The position numbers and the translations under genes were made by a program. The notes beneath the pieces were generated by a model, which was not told the DNA's origin, did no database searches, and was given only the letters and a program-made list of their open reading frames with translations. 64,000 bases of DNA from Pedobacter nototheniae. GTDB taxonomy: Bacteria > Bacteroidota > Bacteroidia > Sphingobacteriales > Sphingobacteriaceae. Location: positions 1-64,000 of the forward strand of contig NZ_RQRS01000014.1 in assembly GCF_004335085.1 (NCBI RefSeq), given 5' to 3'. Positions 36,152-44,941 of this stretch are shown piece by piece. Every line of letters starts with the position of its first letter. The first letter of the stretch is position 1.

Positions 36152-38848
36152 TTATTTATACAATTGATTAAAAATCAGTTTAAATGTTCCATGTGTTTGC
36201 GCTCTAAAAGCAACTTCAGGCCCAAAGGCAAACAATTTTCCTTTACCTACATTAGCCTGGAAAGCCGTAACGCCATCTTGTAAATAGGCCTGGCCCCAAG
36301 CCCAACCGCTACGCAAAGGTTTCGCAGAATCAAACCACATCAACGGCTTAATTTTTCCTGTTGCTATGGCGTCTCCTGTTAGCTTAAAAACGGGGCTGTT
36401 ATCAAAGTAAATATCTGCTTCTTTTTCCATACCCCATGTTGCAGGTACAGACAAATCTACACCAACATTTAAAACACTGCCTGGTACATAATATTTCTCA
36501 TCTGGCAATTTTTTCTCGTTCCCATTTACAATTTCTACCATCGCATTGCGAACCGGAAGATTTAATTGATAAGCCAGATTTGTACTACTTCCTATGGTTA
36601 CAATATTTCCACCTTCCTCTAAAAACTTTTTAAGTTGTGGGACAGATTTTTCTGTCGAAATTCTACCTAAACGACTTTTATATTCGTCTGGAGTATCTTC
36701 TGGTTTTGGCCCAAACGATCTTCCATTAAAACCACCTGTTTGCATGGATGGGATAGCACCACCAACAAAAACTATAACATCATATTTCGATTTTAAATTT
36801 CCAGCATCTATATCTGCCGGGTAAATAACCGTTGCGTTATAATGATACTGTTCCATCATCCATCTTACCCAACCAGAAGCCATAGAGCCACCATAAGTAT
36901 CCCAAAGGGCAATTCTTGCTGGTGCAATTTTAACTTTTGCTTTAGGTGCCAAAGCTGATTTTAACTTAACATTTGCCTTCTCTAAAATGGCTTTTGCTTT
37001 GCTAGAAGCCGAAACATAAAAATCTCCATTTTCCGTATTGCGATAAACCTGTTCGTTTTGTTTTAAGAGATCATTTACTGCCGTATAAGAATCGTTCTGT
37101 GCTGCGCTTAACAAATATTCGGATCCTGATACAACTTTGTTCTGTGGCGTTAATAATTGACCATAAGGATTTCTTTCAAAAGGTCCAGAAAAATCATCTT
37201 GAATACGATCAAATTTTACATCCATTAAATACGCTAAGGTCCAGCCAGCTGCGTCGTACGGCGGAATAGGCGCTCCACCTTCTGATTTAAAATCATTCGG
37301 GTGATCCTGTGGTTCAAACATATCCAAAACATGTGGTCTGAAAGCCTGATCGGTTTTTACAACATAACTTCCCGGTGGATAATTTTTGCCTGCAACCGTA
37401 AAAGCAGCTGTTGCTTTTTGTACTACAATGCCAGTTCTAATTAAAGCGTTTAAAAATTTTATTGCAGTATTAAAATCAGGTTGGTCAGCAGATAAAATAT
37501 AGCCCCTCGGATCGCGATTTGCCGGTGCTTTCATTACCGTATCAAAATACTTAATATTCATTTGCCTAGAACTAAATTCTGAATCTGCGCTCGTTGTTGT
37601 TACTCTATCTTTTTTAGCTGCGCTATTAATGGCTTCTATCTTTTTAGGCGAGAAAGACCAAGTATCTTTCTTTCCTCTTTCAATAGAGTTTCTTCCCATT
37701 TGGTAAATATTGTACAATAACTCATCACGATATCGTTGTGCATAGCCCAAAACAGCATAATTTAAGGAAACCGAATAATCTATAGAGTTTTTGAAATACC
37801 ATTTTCGTGGTGTAACCGGATTTGGAGAATCACTGTTGGGCAATAATCTTGATGGCACTAAAGGAATATCTGATGGCGTAGGACTGCCTACAATTTCGGT
37901 AAGTAAACCAATCATATTATGGAAATAGGTTGTGGTACGCAAACCTCCATTATACCAGGTAGAAAAAACCGAACCACCTCTTTGGGTATAACCAGGCTTA
38001 CCCTCCACATTCATTCTGTTGTGCATGGCTGCGCCAACAGCATCCAAACTGGTTAAAAGTGTTGCATCAAACACATAGTTAAAAGGATCGCGGTATGGCG
38101 GACCAGCTACAACGGTACCAGCCGGCCCAGCTTGATGATGGTTGTACATAATCTGCGGAATCCACTCTACAAAAAGCTGACACCCGATATTTTGAGTTTC
38201 CTTTAAATTAAGCATAAAAAAATCGCGGTTATTATCGTGTCCAGCATATTTTTCATACAATCTTGGAATATTGGATAGAGATCTCTTCTTTGGATCTTTT
38301 TCTCTCATATACCAATTGCTTACCAACTCTTGCCCATCAGGATTTGCATGAGTAAACAAAATAATTACGTTATCTAATATTCTTAAAGTTTCAGCATCTG
38401 TTTTTGAAGCAAATTCATAAGCCGTTTCAATCAGTTGGTGTGCACCTACAGTTTCGTTGGCGTGCAAGCCTCCATCAATCCAAACCACAGCTTTTCCTTC
38501 TTGTGCGAGTTCTTTTGCCTGCTCTGGTGTAATTTCTGCATGTGCTAGTTGTTGCGAAATTTCTTTATACCGATCTAGCTTTTTCAAATTTTCTGGCGAA
38601 GAAACAATAAGCATATACTGCGTTCTGCCTTCTTCGGTTTTACCAATATCAACCAGTTTAACCCGTTTAGAGGTTTCAGCAAGTTTTTTAAAATAAGCTT
38701 CTGTTTGCGTATAAGTAGCGAGTTGGTAATCATCACCAATATTAAATCCGAAATGTGATTTTGGACTTGGTACATCTTGAGCATAAGCGATGGTGCTGCC
38801 AAGAACTAAAAAGGCGAGAAAAAGCTTTTTAGCGTAAATTTTTATCAT
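36152..38848 (-). CDS. Secreted M14-family zinc metallocarboxypeptidase
   Basis: I choose the start at 38848 (MIKIYAKKLFLAFLVLGS), which gives a signal peptide cut after AYA, before QDVP; an ATG 29 codons upstream would put a long non-signal leader in front. The protein is then 898 residues. The M14 domain has the zinc motif H129-x-x-E132 in GGLHANETVG and the NNRDFFMLN stretch. The rest resembles a glutamine amidotransferase-like and beta-rich C-terminal half. It is longer than pancreatic carboxypeptidases. It faces metE across the riboswitch region. Confidence 0.87.
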   Translation of the reverse strand: MIKIYAKKLFLAFLVLGSTIAYAQDVPSPKSHFGFNIGDDYQLATYTQTEAYFKKLAETSKRVKLVDIGKTEEGRTQYMLIVSSPENLKKLDRYKEISQQLAHAEITPEQAKELAQEGKAVVWIDGGLHANETVGAHQLIETAYEFASKTDAETLRILDNVIILFTHANPDGQELVSNWYMREKDPKKRSLSNIPRLYEKYAGHDNNRDFFMLNLKETQNIGCQLFVEWIPQIMYNHHQAGPAGTVVAGPPYRDPFNYVFDATLLTSLDAVGAAMHNRMNVEGKPGYTQRGGSVFSTWYNGGLRTTTYFHNMIGLLTEIVGSPTPSDIPLVPSRLLPNSDSPNPVTPRKWYFKNSIDYSVSLNYAVLGYAQRYRDELLYNIYQMGRNSIERGKKDTWSFSPKKIEAINSAAKKDRVTTTSADSEFSSRQMNIKYFDTVMKAPANRDPRGYILSADQPDFNTAIKFLNALIRTGIVVQKATAAFTVAGKNYPPGSYVVKTDQAFRPHVLDMFEPQDHPNDFKSEGGAPIPPYDAAGWTLAYLMDVKFDRIQDDFSGPFERNPYGQLLTPQNKVVSGSEYLLSAAQNDSYTAVNDLLKQNEQVYRNTENGDFYVSASSKAKAILEKANVKLKSALAPKAKVKIAPARIALWDTYGGSMASGWVRWMMEQYHYNATVIYPADIDAGNLKSKYDVIVFVGGAIPSMQTGGFNGRSFGPKPEDTPDEYKSRLGRISTEKSVPQLKKFLEEGGNIVTIGSSTNLAYQLNLPVRNAMVEIVNGNEKKLPDEKYYVPGSVLNVGVDLSVPATWGMEKEADIYFDNSPVFKLTGDAIATGKIKPLMWFDSAKPLRSGWAWGQAYLQDGVTAFQANVGKGKLFAFGPEVAFRAQTHGTFKLIFNQLYK

Positions 38849-38874
38849 AATATGAATAGTTTGTAGGGTTAATT

Positions 38875-38902
38875 CAAATATAAAATAGAAAAAGATTTCA
38901 AA
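38875..38902 (-). promoter_or_regulatory. Promoter of the M14 gene (TTTG-N16-TATATTTG)
   Basis: TATATTTG (minus strand, 38882-38875) fits TAnnTTTG, and TTTG lies 16 bases upstream at 38902-38899. The -7 element sits 26 bases before the chosen start and would lie inside the coding region of the longer frame, which supports the shorter start. Confidence 0.55.
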
Positions 38903-38937
38903 TGTGCTTGCTGTAAATTTGTTACAGTCAATCATCC

Positions 38938-38969
38938 TTTCATTTCCTCGTGCTTATTAACTACATTTG
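38938..38969 (+). promoter_or_regulatory. Promoter of the metE transcript (TACATTTG)
   Basis: TACATTTG at 38962-38969 is an exact TAnnTTTG -7 element, with TTTC 20 bases upstream. Transcription would start near 38975, just before the riboswitch. Confidence 0.6.
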
Positions 38970-39004
38970 CTGCCGATGTAAGTTCTTAACTTTATTTTTC
39001 ATCA

Positions 39005-39192
39005 ACCGATAGTGGTCTCCGGTGTAATATCGGAGTTAATAGGGAATCGTGTGAAAATCACGAGCTGTCGCGCAACTGTAAGTTCTGCTTTTAAAATGAA
39101 GCAACAATTTTATCATTTATGCCACTGTTCCATTTGGAATGGGAAGGCGATAAAATTGGGAATAAGTCAGGAGACCTGCCAATATTGAATTG
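39005..39192 (+). ncRNA. Cobalamin riboswitch upstream of metE
   Basis: The B12-aptamer landmarks are in order: GGTCTCC (39014-39020), which can pair with GGAGACC at 39170-39176, the TAGGGAATC and GTGTGAAAATCAC segments, and the B12 box AGCTGTCGCGCAACTGTA. The aptamer ends in AGTCAGGAGACCTGCC. The downstream gene is the cobalamin-independent methionine synthase, the classic target: when B12 is abundant, metE is turned off. Confidence 0.95.
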
Positions 39193-39229
39193 ACGATGCT
39201 TTCGCGTAATAAAGCAATTGGTCAGGTCT
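39172..39229 (+). promoter_or_regulatory. Riboswitch expression platform, alternative helix
   Basis: AGACCTGCCAAT (39172-39183) at the aptamer's 3' edge is complementary, with one bulge, to ATTGGTCAGGTCT (39217-39229). This helix would compete with the aptamer's closing helix. A small GCTTT...AAAGC stem lies inside it. No clear T-tract follows, so a translational or other mode is possible. Confidence 0.6.
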
Positions 39230-39402
39230 GATTTGTACAACAATAAAATGAACCGTTTTATTAAAATTTGCTTTAAGCCGTTTTGGCCGGGAAATTAATT
39301 GTTTGCGCCCATACCTTTCCTTTTATTTATTCTTAAAAAGCATTGTAAAATATAGTATAAAGAGCTTTTAAACGATTTATTTACATTAATCTTTAAAAGA
39401 AA
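39230..39402. other. Long leader between riboswitch and metE
   Basis: The stretch between the platform and metE holds a 16-codon frame at 39248-39298 and T-rich DNA. I see no convincing terminator or ribosome site. Confidence 0.4.
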
Positions 39403-41703
39403 ATGCTAACGCAAAATTTGGGCTACCCGCGAATTGGTAGTCACCGCGAATTAAAAAAAATCTGCGAAAACTATTGGGCAGGTAAAACTGGGTACAAAAA
39501 CGTACTTCAGGTAGGAAAAAACATCCGTAACGAAAACTGGTTAATGCAAAAGGAAGCTGGAATTGATATTATTCCATCAAACGACTTTTCGTTTTACGAT
39601 CAGGTGCTCGATCACTCTTTAACTTTTGGAGCCATTCCAAAACGATACAATGAGGTAATCCTTAAAAAAGGAAATACCGAGCTGGATCTTTATTTTGCTA
39701 TGGCTCGTGGCTATCAAAAAGAAGGTTTGGATGTTGTAGCCATGGAAATGACCAAGTGGTTTGATACCAATTACCATTATATTGTACCTGAGTTTTATAA
39801 GGATCAGCCATTTAAATTATTTTCAACCAAAATTATAGATGAGTTTTACGAAGCCAAACAGCTCGGCATTATAACTAAACCTGTATTAATTGGTCCGGTT
39901 TCTTACCTTTTATTAGGAAAAGAAAAGGAGGCTGGCTTTGAAAAAATCGATTTAATCAAAAATCTTTTACCCGTTTATCTGGATATTTTAACACGGTTAG
40001 ATGCTTTAAACGTAGAATATGTTCAGTTTGATGAACCGTTTTTAGCATTGGATTTAACAGAAAAGGAGCAAAAAGCTTTTGAATATGTTTATAAGGAAAT
40101 TAGAAAAGCATTTCCCCGCTTAAAAATCATATTGGCTACTTATTTCGAAGGGCTAGGTAATAATTTATCCTTGGCAACATCCTTACCTGCAACCGTTTTA
40201 CATGTTGATTTGGTTCGTGCTCCAAAGCAAATTGATGAAGTAATTGATGCTTTAAATGCCAAAACTATTTTGTCTTTAGGTATCGTTGATGGACGCAACA
40301 TTTTGAAAAATGATTTCGAAAATTCACTCTCCATTATAAAAGATGCTGAAAATAAACTGGGTACAAACCGAGTTTGGATTGCACCATCTTGCTCGTTAAT
40401 TCACACACCTGTTGATTTGGATAATGAAACCAATGAACAAAACTTATCGGCTGAAGTTAAGCAATGGCTAGCTTTTGCAAAACAAAAAGTTGCAGAAGTT
40501 GTAACCCTTAAACAGTTAGCATTAAGCGAAAATGCTGCAATTGCCGAACGAAAATTTGCAGAAAATAAAATTGCCCAGCAGAATAGAAAAACTTCCGTAT
40601 TAATTCATAATAACGCAGTAAAAGATCGTGTTAAGGCAATTGAGGATAAGGATGCCGAACGTTTAAGTAATTATTCATCAAGAAAGGTTAAGCAAAAAAA
40701 ATTAAATCTACCCGCTTTTGCAACCACCACAATTGGTTCTTTTCCACAAACGGCTGAAGTTAGAAGCTGGAGAGCGAAATTTAAAAATGGAACTTTCACC
40801 GCCGAAGAATATGATACTTTAATTGCCGAAGAAACCCTAAAAGCGGTAAAATGGCAAGAAGAAATTGATCTCGATGTTTTAGTTCATGGCGAGTTTGAAC
40901 GTAACGATATGGTTGAATATTTTGGTGAACAACTTGATGGTTTTGCCTTTTCTAAAAACGGGTGGGTACAAAGTTATGGATCTCGTTGTGTAAAACCTCC
41001 AATCATTTTTGGCGATGTATCTCGTCCAAACGCCATGACCGTAAAATGGACTGCCTTTGCGCAATCGCTTACCTCAAAATACATGAAAGGCATGTTAACG
41101 GGCCCAGTAACGATATTACAGTGGTCTTTTGTGCGTAATGACCAGCCAAGATCTGAAACTTGCGCACAAATTGCTTTGGCAATTAGAGATGAAGTTAACG
41201 ACCTTGAAAAAGCAGGAATTAAAATTATTCAAATTGATGAACCTGCCATTAGAGAGGGCTTACCGCTACGCAAAGCAGATTGGCAAAACTACCTGAATTG
41301 GGCTGTTAAAGCTTTCCGGATTTCTGCAAGTGGGGTGCAGGATGAAACTCAAATCCATACGCACATGTGTTATTCGGAGTTTAATGATATTATTCAAAAC
41401 ATTGCCGATATGGACGCCGATGTAATTACAATTGAAACCTCAAGATCGCAGATGGAGCTATTGGATGTATTTGCTGATTTTAAATATCCGAACGAAATAG
41501 GGCCCGGGGTTTATGATATTCACTCACCTCGTGTACCAAAAAGGGAGGAAATGATTCAGCTACTTAAAAAAGCAAAAGCGGTAATCCCTGCTGAGCAACT
41601 TTGGGTAAACCCAGATTGTGGATTGAAAACCAGAGGATGGGACGAAACCAAAAAAGCTTTAATTGAAATGGTTGAAGCCGCAAAAGAAATGCGTAAAAAC
41701 TAA
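39403..41703 (+). CDS. metE: Cobalamin-independent methionine synthase MetE
   Basis: The 766-residue protein is full length. The two barrels are complete: N-terminal LGYPRIGSHRELKK and the C-terminal barrel with TTIGSFPQTAEVR. The zinc ligands are His654 and Cys656 in HTHMCYSEF and Cys739 in NPDCGLKTRGW. It transfers the methyl group from methyltetrahydrofolate triglutamate to homocysteine, without B12. A cobalamin riboswitch precedes it and a terminator follows. Confidence 0.98.
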   Translation: MLTQNLGYPRIGSHRELKKICENYWAGKTGYKNVLQVGKNIRNENWLMQKEAGIDIIPSNDFSFYDQVLDHSLTFGAIPKRYNEVILKKGNTELDLYFAMARGYQKEGLDVVAMEMTKWFDTNYHYIVPEFYKDQPFKLFSTKIIDEFYEAKQLGIITKPVLIGPVSYLLLGKEKEAGFEKIDLIKNLLPVYLDILTRLDALNVEYVQFDEPFLALDLTEKEQKAFEYVYKEIRKAFPRLKIILATYFEGLGNNLSLATSLPATVLHVDLVRAPKQIDEVIDALNAKTILSLGIVDGRNILKNDFENSLSIIKDAENKLGTNRVWIAPSCSLIHTPVDLDNETNEQNLSAEVKQWLAFAKQKVAEVVTLKQLALSENAAIAERKFAENKIAQQNRKTSVLIHNNAVKDRVKAIEDKDAERLSNYSSRKVKQKKLNLPAFATTTIGSFPQTAEVRSWRAKFKNGTFTAEEYDTLIAEETLKAVKWQEEIDLDVLVHGEFERNDMVEYFGEQLDGFAFSKNGWVQSYGSRCVKPPIIFGDVSRPNAMTVKWTAFAQSLTSKYMKGMLTGPVTILQWSFVRNDQPRSETCAQIALAIRDEVNDLEKAGIKIIQIDEPAIREGLPLRKADWQNYLNWAVKAFRISASGVQDETQIHTHMCYSEFNDIIQNIADMDADVITIETSRSQMELLDVFADFKYPNEIGPGVYDIHSPRVPKREEMIQLLKKAKAVIPAEQLWVNPDCGLKTRGWDETKKALIEMVEAAKEMRKN

Positions 41704-41730
41704 AGCTTAACTTTGTACAAAGTAATTTTG

Positions 41731-41788
41731 CCACGGAAAAACAAATACATCGAATTTTATTCTTTTAACTCTGTTTTCCGTGGTTTAT
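41731..41788 (+). terminator. Terminator after metE
   Basis: CCACGGAAAA at 41731-41740 pairs with TTTTCCGTGG at 41774-41783, followed by a T-rich run. The loop is long (about 30 bases). Confidence 0.7.
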
Positions 41789-41810
41789 TTTACCAGAAAA
41801 TATTTATAAA

Positions 41811-42197
41811 ATGACATTAGAAGAAAGAATTGCAACATCAAAAACAAGCATTTTTAAAGCTGTTTTCCCAAACACAACTAATCATTACGATACTCTTTTC
41901 GGAGGCACAGCCATGCACATGATGGATGAAGTGGCTTTTATTACCGCCACACGTTTCAGTCGTCAAATTATGGTTACAGTTAGCAGCGATAGAATTGATT
42001 TTAAGAAATCGATACCAGCAGGAACCATTGTTGAGCTAATTGGCCAGGTAACAAAAGTTGGTAATACCAGTTTAAAAGTTAATGTTGAGATTTATATTGA
42101 GCAAATGTATGCCGAGGGAAGAGAACTAGCTGTGCACGGAGATTTCACTTTTGTTGCTATTGACGAAAATAAAAAACCTGTACAGGTGATTAAGTAA
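41811..42197 (+). CDS. Acyl-CoA thioesterase (hotdog fold)
   Basis: The 128-residue protein matches the YciA/BACH-like hotdog thioesterases: FPNTTNHYDTLFGGTAMHMM, with Asn and Asp/Glu of the active site, then DEVAFITATRFSR and VSSDRIDFKKSIPAG. It hydrolyses acyl-CoA thioesters in the cytoplasm. The acyl preference is not predictable. It is a single-domain protein of normal length. Confidence 0.92.
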   Translation: MTLEERIATSKTSIFKAVFPNTTNHYDTLFGGTAMHMMDEVAFITATRFSRQIMVTVSSDRIDFKKSIPAGTIVELIGQVTKVGNTSLKVNVEIYIEQMYAEGRELAVHGDFTFVAIDENKKPVQVIK

Positions 42198-42267
42198 ACT
42201 TGAAAATATCGTAAATTTTTTATGAAATGATGTAAAGCATTCCGCTCATTAATTAATAATTTGCAAG

Positions 42268-42939
42268 ATGGAAAATCAACATTCAGAAAATGATCTAAAA
42301 GAGGTAGCCTCACAATTAGGCTGCCCACAAGGCGAAAAGGGCTTAAAAACTGCCGCCATGATGAATGTAAGCAATAAAGGCATGACAAAAAGTGCTATTT
42401 CCGCAATGGCACTTCAGGATGGAAATCAGATTTTAGAAATAGGTCCGGGCAATGCTAATCACTTGGAATATCTGCTTCAGCAAGCCAACCATTTGGTATA
42501 TACTGGTGCAGATATTTCTCCTTTAATGGTAGCAGAGGCCTCTAAAATTAATGTTTCATTTATTAAAAATAATCAGGCAAAATTTACACTAACTGATCCT
42601 GATTTACTTCCTTTTAGTGAGGCTGCTTTTGATCACATATTTACTGTAAATACCATTTATTTCTGGAAAAATCCTGAACAGTTTTTAAATGAAATAAATC
42701 GCGTTTTAAAGCCTGGGGGAGCATTCACTTTATGTTTTGCCGATAAAAGCTTTATGGAAACGTTACCTTTCACGCCTTATGGTTTTCAACTATATAATGA
42801 TGATACTACTATAGAATTACTTGTAAAATCAAACTTTGATATTAAGCAAACAGACTCCTTTACCGAGAATATTTCCAACAATATTGGCCATTCTGTTATC
42901 AGAAAGTACTACGTAATAAAGGCAATAAAAAACGATTAA
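42268..42939 (+). CDS. SAM-dependent methyltransferase (type 11)
   Basis: The 223-residue protein has the class I Rossmann methyltransferase pattern: ILEIGPGNANHLEYLL (motif I), GADISPLMVAEA (acidic end of strand 2), HIFTVNTIYFWKNPEQFL (motif IV/post I) and VLKPGGAFTLCFADK. The substrate is unknown. The N-terminal LGCPQGEKG is unusual. The gene ends on the shared TTAA with the convergent cdsA. Confidence 0.87.
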   Translation: MENQHSENDLKEVASQLGCPQGEKGLKTAAMMNVSNKGMTKSAISAMALQDGNQILEIGPGNANHLEYLLQQANHLVYTGADISPLMVAEASKINVSFIKNNQAKFTLTDPDLLPFSEAAFDHIFTVNTIYFWKNPEQFLNEINRVLKPGGAFTLCFADKSFMETLPFTPYGFQLYNDDTTIELLVKSNFDIKQTDSFTENISNNIGHSVIRKYYVIKAIKND

Positions 42940-43745
42940 TAAAAAATTAGATACAAATAAGCGTATACAACTGGGGCAGCAAGCAATAATCCATCAAAAC
43001 GATCAAGTAAACCGCCGTGCCCTGGCAATAAACCACCGCTATCTTTCGTATCTAAACTTCTTTTAAGCATAGATTCTACCAAATCTCCAAGTGTGCCAAA
43101 ACATGAAATTAGTACAGCCATACCGGCCCATACCCAAGCCTGGCTTTCAGTAAAAATAAAGGATAAACCTATAGCGACTAAAACAGAAGTAAACATTCCT
43201 CCGAAAAAACCTTCCCAACTTTTTTTAGGCGAATGGCGTTCGAACAACTTACTCTTACCATATTTTACGCCAAAAAGATAAGCACCAGTATCATTTGCCC
43301 ATAACATTAATAAAAAAGCCAATGGTAAATGGAAATTATAGGTGTTCCAATCCTTTAAAAAGCCTAATGCATGAAAAAAACAAAACGGAATGGTTACATA
43401 AACAAACCCCACAAACGTATAAGAAATGTTTGCAAATGGAATTTTGTTCTTTTTATATAATTCCGTTATAAAAACCGAAAAGATTAAGGGTATACAAAGC
43501 AAAAGATATTTTACATCGTACTTTAAATAATGTAAACCTGCTGCCATTAAAAAAATTAAGGCGCCAGCAACTAAACCAATATTACGGTGTGGTCTTATTC
43601 CTGAATTTTTAATAAGCTTATAAAACTCAAAAAGTGATAAAACACTCAGAATAAGATAAAATATAGAGAAAGTATAGGATCCTAAAAATATGGAGCCCAA
43701 CATTACGATGGTAAAAAAGAATGCGGTTATTGCACGGGTTTTCAT
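42936..43745 (-). CDS. cdsA: Phosphatidate cytidylyltransferase
   Basis: The 269-residue protein has about eight hydrophobic helices and the CdsA signature near the C-terminus: LGDLVESMLKRSLDTKDSGG followed by LLPGHGGLLDRFDGL. It forms CDP-diacylglycerol from phosphatidate and CTP, the branch point for phosphatidylserine and phosphatidylglycerol, in the inner membrane. It lies near a DUF2007 gene on the same strand, 38 bases downstream. Confidence 0.95.
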   Translation of the reverse strand: MKTRAITAFFFTIVMLGSIFLGSYTFSIFYLILSVLSLFEFYKLIKNSGIRPHRNIGLVAGALIFLMAAGLHYLKYDVKYLLLCIPLIFSVFITELYKKNKIPFANISYTFVGFVYVTIPFCFFHALGFLKDWNTYNFHLPLAFLLMLWANDTGAYLFGVKYGKSKLFERHSPKKSWEGFFGGMFTSVLVAIGLSFIFTESQAWVWAGMAVLISCFGTLGDLVESMLKRSLDTKDSGGLLPGHGGLLDRFDGLLLAAPVVYAYLYLIFY

Positions 43746-43783
43746 TTCGAAAAAGCTAAAATTGAAATTTAAAGAGGTTCGCG

Positions 43784-43990
43784 TTATTCTATTTCGTTTT
43801 GAACGATGTATTCAATCGCCTTATCAAAATCTTGCTGACTCACCATAACATTTACCTCACCAAAATTATAGGCTGCCAATTGTTTACTAATGGTTACCGC
43901 TGGTATTCCAGCTTCAGTTAGGCCTTGCTTTAACACTTCTGCCGCAAAGGCATCGCCTGTTGTATATACTTTAACCCAGTTTTCGCTCAC
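43784..43990 (-). CDS. DUF2007 protein
   Basis: The 68-residue protein has the DUF2007 pattern: WVKVYTTGDAFAAEVLKQGL and GIPAVTISKQ. It resembles a small PII-like signalling fold; the function is unknown. The start is GTG at 43990, overlapping the end of the CPBP gene by 20 bases, so the two are probably coupled. cdsA follows 38 bases later. Confidence 0.83.
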   Translation of the reverse strand: MSENWVKVYTTGDAFAAEVLKQGLTEAGIPAVTISKQLAAYNFGEVNVMVSQQDFDKAIEYIVQNEIE

Positions 43991-44897
43991 GTTGTGCTAT
44001 ATCTTTAAAAAATTTAAACAAAGCTATGGTAATTATTGCACTAATTACATATCCATACCACGGAAAACCAATAGGTTCATCGGCTTTATTTAATGGCATA
44101 TTGTGTTTTTGCATGTAAAAAGCTGCACAAACGGCGTAGGCATTGTTTATAAAATGAGCTGTAATGGCGTACCAAATGTTGCCGCTGTAATAATATAAAT
44201 AACCAAAACCCGCTCCTAAAAGCATTCTGGGTATAAAACCATAAAACTGAACGTGAATTGCACTAAATATAATTGCCGAAATCCAAATGGCTGCGTGCGG
44301 GTTATTAAACATCTTATTCATCGATCGTTGCAAGCCACCCCTAAACATTAATTCTTCTCCAATTGCTGGCAAAACAGCAATCATTATCAGATTAACGATA
44401 AAATCGAAGTTATTTCTGGCAGTAATCAATTGAATTGTCATTTGCATTGCTGCATCTTCCTTTTCCTTCATCCAACGCTCAATGCCTTTCAAAAATTCTG
44501 GTAAAACCATCTTTTGGTTACTCACAGCAATCCATTCCATAAAAGGCATACTCACTATCATAATCCCTAAAACAATAATCAGCAGTAAGAATTTTGGTGT
44601 TATAAAACCATAAAATGACGATAGCTTCTTCTTCACAGTCAGCGCAAGTATTACTGGCGGTAAAATAAATGTACCTATTGAACTTAAAATCTGAATAACC
44701 TTTAATCCATCAACATATTTAGGATCGGCAGACATTAACAGGTTTATCTTATCAACAGAATATATTCCGTGCATGACACAGGCAATTACTAAACCTATAA
44801 CCGAAAAGATAAGCGCACCAGCAATCGCGTAAGCTAAAAGTAAAAGAATTTGAAAGAAAGGGTTGATTTCCTCCTGTTTAGGTGTTACAAAATTCAT
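43971..44897 (-). CDS. CPBP family intramembrane metalloprotease
   Basis: The 308-residue membrane protein carries the CPBP (Rce1/Abi-like) motif EELMFRGGLQRSMNK at about residue 187-201, with the second motif as AAIWISAIIFSAIHVQFYG and the third with HFINNAYAV. These supply the Glu and His of the intramembrane metal site. About eight hydrophobic helices are seen. Members cleave membrane-bound substrates or act in bacteriocin immunity; the substrate is unknown. It diverges from dusB across 44 bases. Confidence 0.92.
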   Translation of the reverse strand: MNFVTPKQEEINPFFQILLLLAYAIAGALIFSVIGLVIACVMHGIYSVDKINLLMSADPKYVDGLKVIQILSSIGTFILPPVILALTVKKKLSSFYGFITPKFLLLIIVLGIMIVSMPFMEWIAVSNQKMVLPEFLKGIERWMKEKEDAAMQMTIQLITARNNFDFIVNLIMIAVLPAIGEELMFRGGLQRSMNKMFNNPHAAIWISAIIFSAIHVQFYGFIPRMLLGAGFGYLYYYSGNIWYAITAHFINNAYAVCAAFYMQKHNMPLNKADEPIGFPWYGYVISAIITIALFKFFKDIAQRERKLG

Positions 44898-44903
44898 TAT
44901 TTG

Positions 44904-44911
44904 TACCTTTG
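44904..44911 (+). promoter_or_regulatory. -7 promoter element before dusB (TACCTTTG)
   Basis: TACCTTTG is an exact TAnnTTTG match 30 bases before dusB, in the short space between dusB and the divergent CPBP gene. The -33 position holds only a weak TTTA. Confidence 0.5.
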
Positions 44912-44941
44912 TATGTTTTATTAAAAGTTTGAAGATAGAAA

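Noticed and set aside
43971-44897. CPBP protein as an abortive-infection (Abi) defence gene
   Set aside because: The family is broad, and the neighbours are housekeeping genes with no defence partner.
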